Of a stretch of DNA of 24,087 bases, positions 23,241 to 24,087 are shown one piece after another. A program made the translations under genes and the position numbers. The DNA is from a virus. Position 1 is the stretch's first letter; each line of letters begins with the position of its first letter. The notes under the pieces were generated by a model. That model saw only the letters and a list, made by a program, of their open reading frames with translations, did not search any database and was not told the origin of the DNA. The stretch lies in the IMG/VR virus record IMGVR_UViG_3300047300_000194, positions 1-24,087 of that record. The stretch is one strand, 5' to 3'.

Positions 23241-24087
23241 ATGTTAGATGCTATCAAACCATTGTTAGACAGTGGCATTATCAATGAAAGCACTCAACAG
23301 GCTATCAATGAAGCTTGGGAAACTAAGCTGAATGAAGCACGTGAACAAGTACGTGCTGAGCTTCGTGAGGAATTCGCTGGTCGCTACGAGCATGACAAAA
23401 GCGTAATGGTTGAAGCTCTAGACAAAATGGTTACAGAATCTCTTCAAAGCGAACTAGAAGAATTCCACGCTGAGAAAAAGGCGTTAGCTGAAGATCGTGT
23501 ACGTTTCAATATGCACATGACCGAAAGCGCAGACAAGTTCAACAGTTTCATGGTTACTAAACTAGCCGAAGAAATCAAAGAACTACGTGCAGATCGCAAA
23601 CAATACGAGAATAGCATCGCTAAACTTGAATCGTTTGTTATCAAGGCATTGGCTGAGGAAATTTCTGAGTTTGAACAAGACAAGCAAGCAGTTGTTGAAA
23701 CTAAAGTACGTTTAGTAGCAGAAGCCAAGACAAAATTGGCTCAACTACAAACTGCATTCATTTCACGTGCTAGCGAACTTGTAAAAGAATCTGTAGCTAC
23801 TAAGCTAGAGTCCGAAATGACTCAATTGAAAGAAGACATCCAAACTGCTCGTGAGAACATGTTCGGTCGTCGTCTATTCGAAGCGTTTGCAAGTGAATTC
23901 GCTGTTACTCATCTAAATGAGAACAAAGAAATCCGTAAATTGCAAGCGGCAGTTGCTGATACAAATCGTAAGTTGGCTGAAGCGGTTCAGACAGCTCAAG
24001 AGAAAGAAGCAATTGTAGAGTCGAAAGAAAGAGAAATCCGCGTGATCAAGGAATCTGCAGAGCGCAAGCAAATGCTTGAAAGCATGT
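23241..24087 (+). CDS. 22: Prohead scaffold protein gp22 (cut by right edge)
   Basis: The reading frame is open from the ATG at 23241 to the window end (282 codons). A CAGGAG Shine-Dalgarno element lies eight bases upstream. The protein is almost entirely charged coiled coil (many E, K, A and R), with the N-terminal M-L-D-A-I-K-P-L-L-D-S-G-I-I and I-N-E-A-W-E typical of this family, a F-G-R-R-L-F-E-A-F-A-x-E-F element (about residues 211-223) and K-E-R-E-I-R-V-I-K-E-S. T4 gp22 (269 aa) is the main scaffold, degraded by gp21. The major capsid gene 23 would be expected next. Confidence 0.93.
   Translation, partial: MLDAIKPLLDSGIINESTQQAINEAWETKLNEAREQVRAELREEFAGRYEHDKSVMVEALDKMVTESLQSELEEFHAEKKALAEDRVRFNMHMTESADKFNSFMVTKLAEEIKELRADRKQYENSIAKLESFVIKALAEEISEFEQDKQAVVETKVRLVAEAKTKLAQLQTAFISRASELVKESVATKLESEMTQLKEDIQTARENMFGRRLFEAFASEFAVTHLNENKEIRKLQAAVADTNRKLAEAVQTAQEKEAIVESKEREIRVIKESAERKQMLESM

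Overview
The window is part of the genome of a T4-like tailed phage (contractile-tail myovirus). The evidence is a dense set of recognisable T4 gene homologues: baseplate genes 48, 53, 5, 25 and the start of 6, baseplate gene 26, portal gene 20, prohead genes 67/68, 21 and 22, late sigma factor gene 55 and recombination nuclease genes 46/47. The architecture (gene 20 to 22 order, very large gp5 and hub proteins, a gp26 with cysteine pairs, T-A-A-A-T-A late promoter boxes) resembles the aquatic T4-like phages of the cyanophage/pelagiphage type more than T4 itself. I see no photosynthesis gene, no tRNA and nothing that fixes the host. Moderate GC, DUF6165 and radical SAM genes fit an aquatic Gram-negative host, but that is inference.

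Layout. (1) 1-8250, minus strand: a late baseplate operon read leftwards in the order gp48-like cap, gp53, a 1072-aa LysM/coiled-coil structural protein, a 1077-aa gp5-like spike with three cell-wall-hydrolase-like modules, gp25, then the start of a probable gp6. (2) 8281-14946, plus strand: a replication/regulation block read rightwards with gp55, gp47, a P-loop/sulfotransferase-like protein, radical SAM protein 1, gp46, radical SAM protein 2 and a GIY-YIG protein. Host sigma-70-like promoters can be seen here, three of them with the -10 box almost touching the start codon. (3) 14947-15435: about 490 bases with no convincing gene but several strong hairpins, a candidate structured RNA. (4) 15436-16924, minus strand: a short late operon of gp26, a 70-aa probable hub assembly protein and a DUF6165 protein. 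(5) 16897-24087, plus strand: the late head/tail block with a tape-measure-like protein, portal, gp67-like, gp68-like, prohead protease and the start of the gp22 scaffold.

How the parts fit. gp55, made from a sigma-70 promoter, would redirect host RNA polymerase to the T-A-A-A-T-A boxes that precede the structural operons on both strands. At 8224-8337 and 16885-16933 oppositely directed operons share a very short control region; in the second the two late boxes face each other as a perfect 9-bp inverted repeat.

The most interesting parts are the pair of paralogous radical SAM enzymes (plus a sulfotransferase-like gene) interleaved with the gp47/gp46 nuclease, the structured non-coding block, the apparently leaderless genes, and the triple-hydrolase spike.
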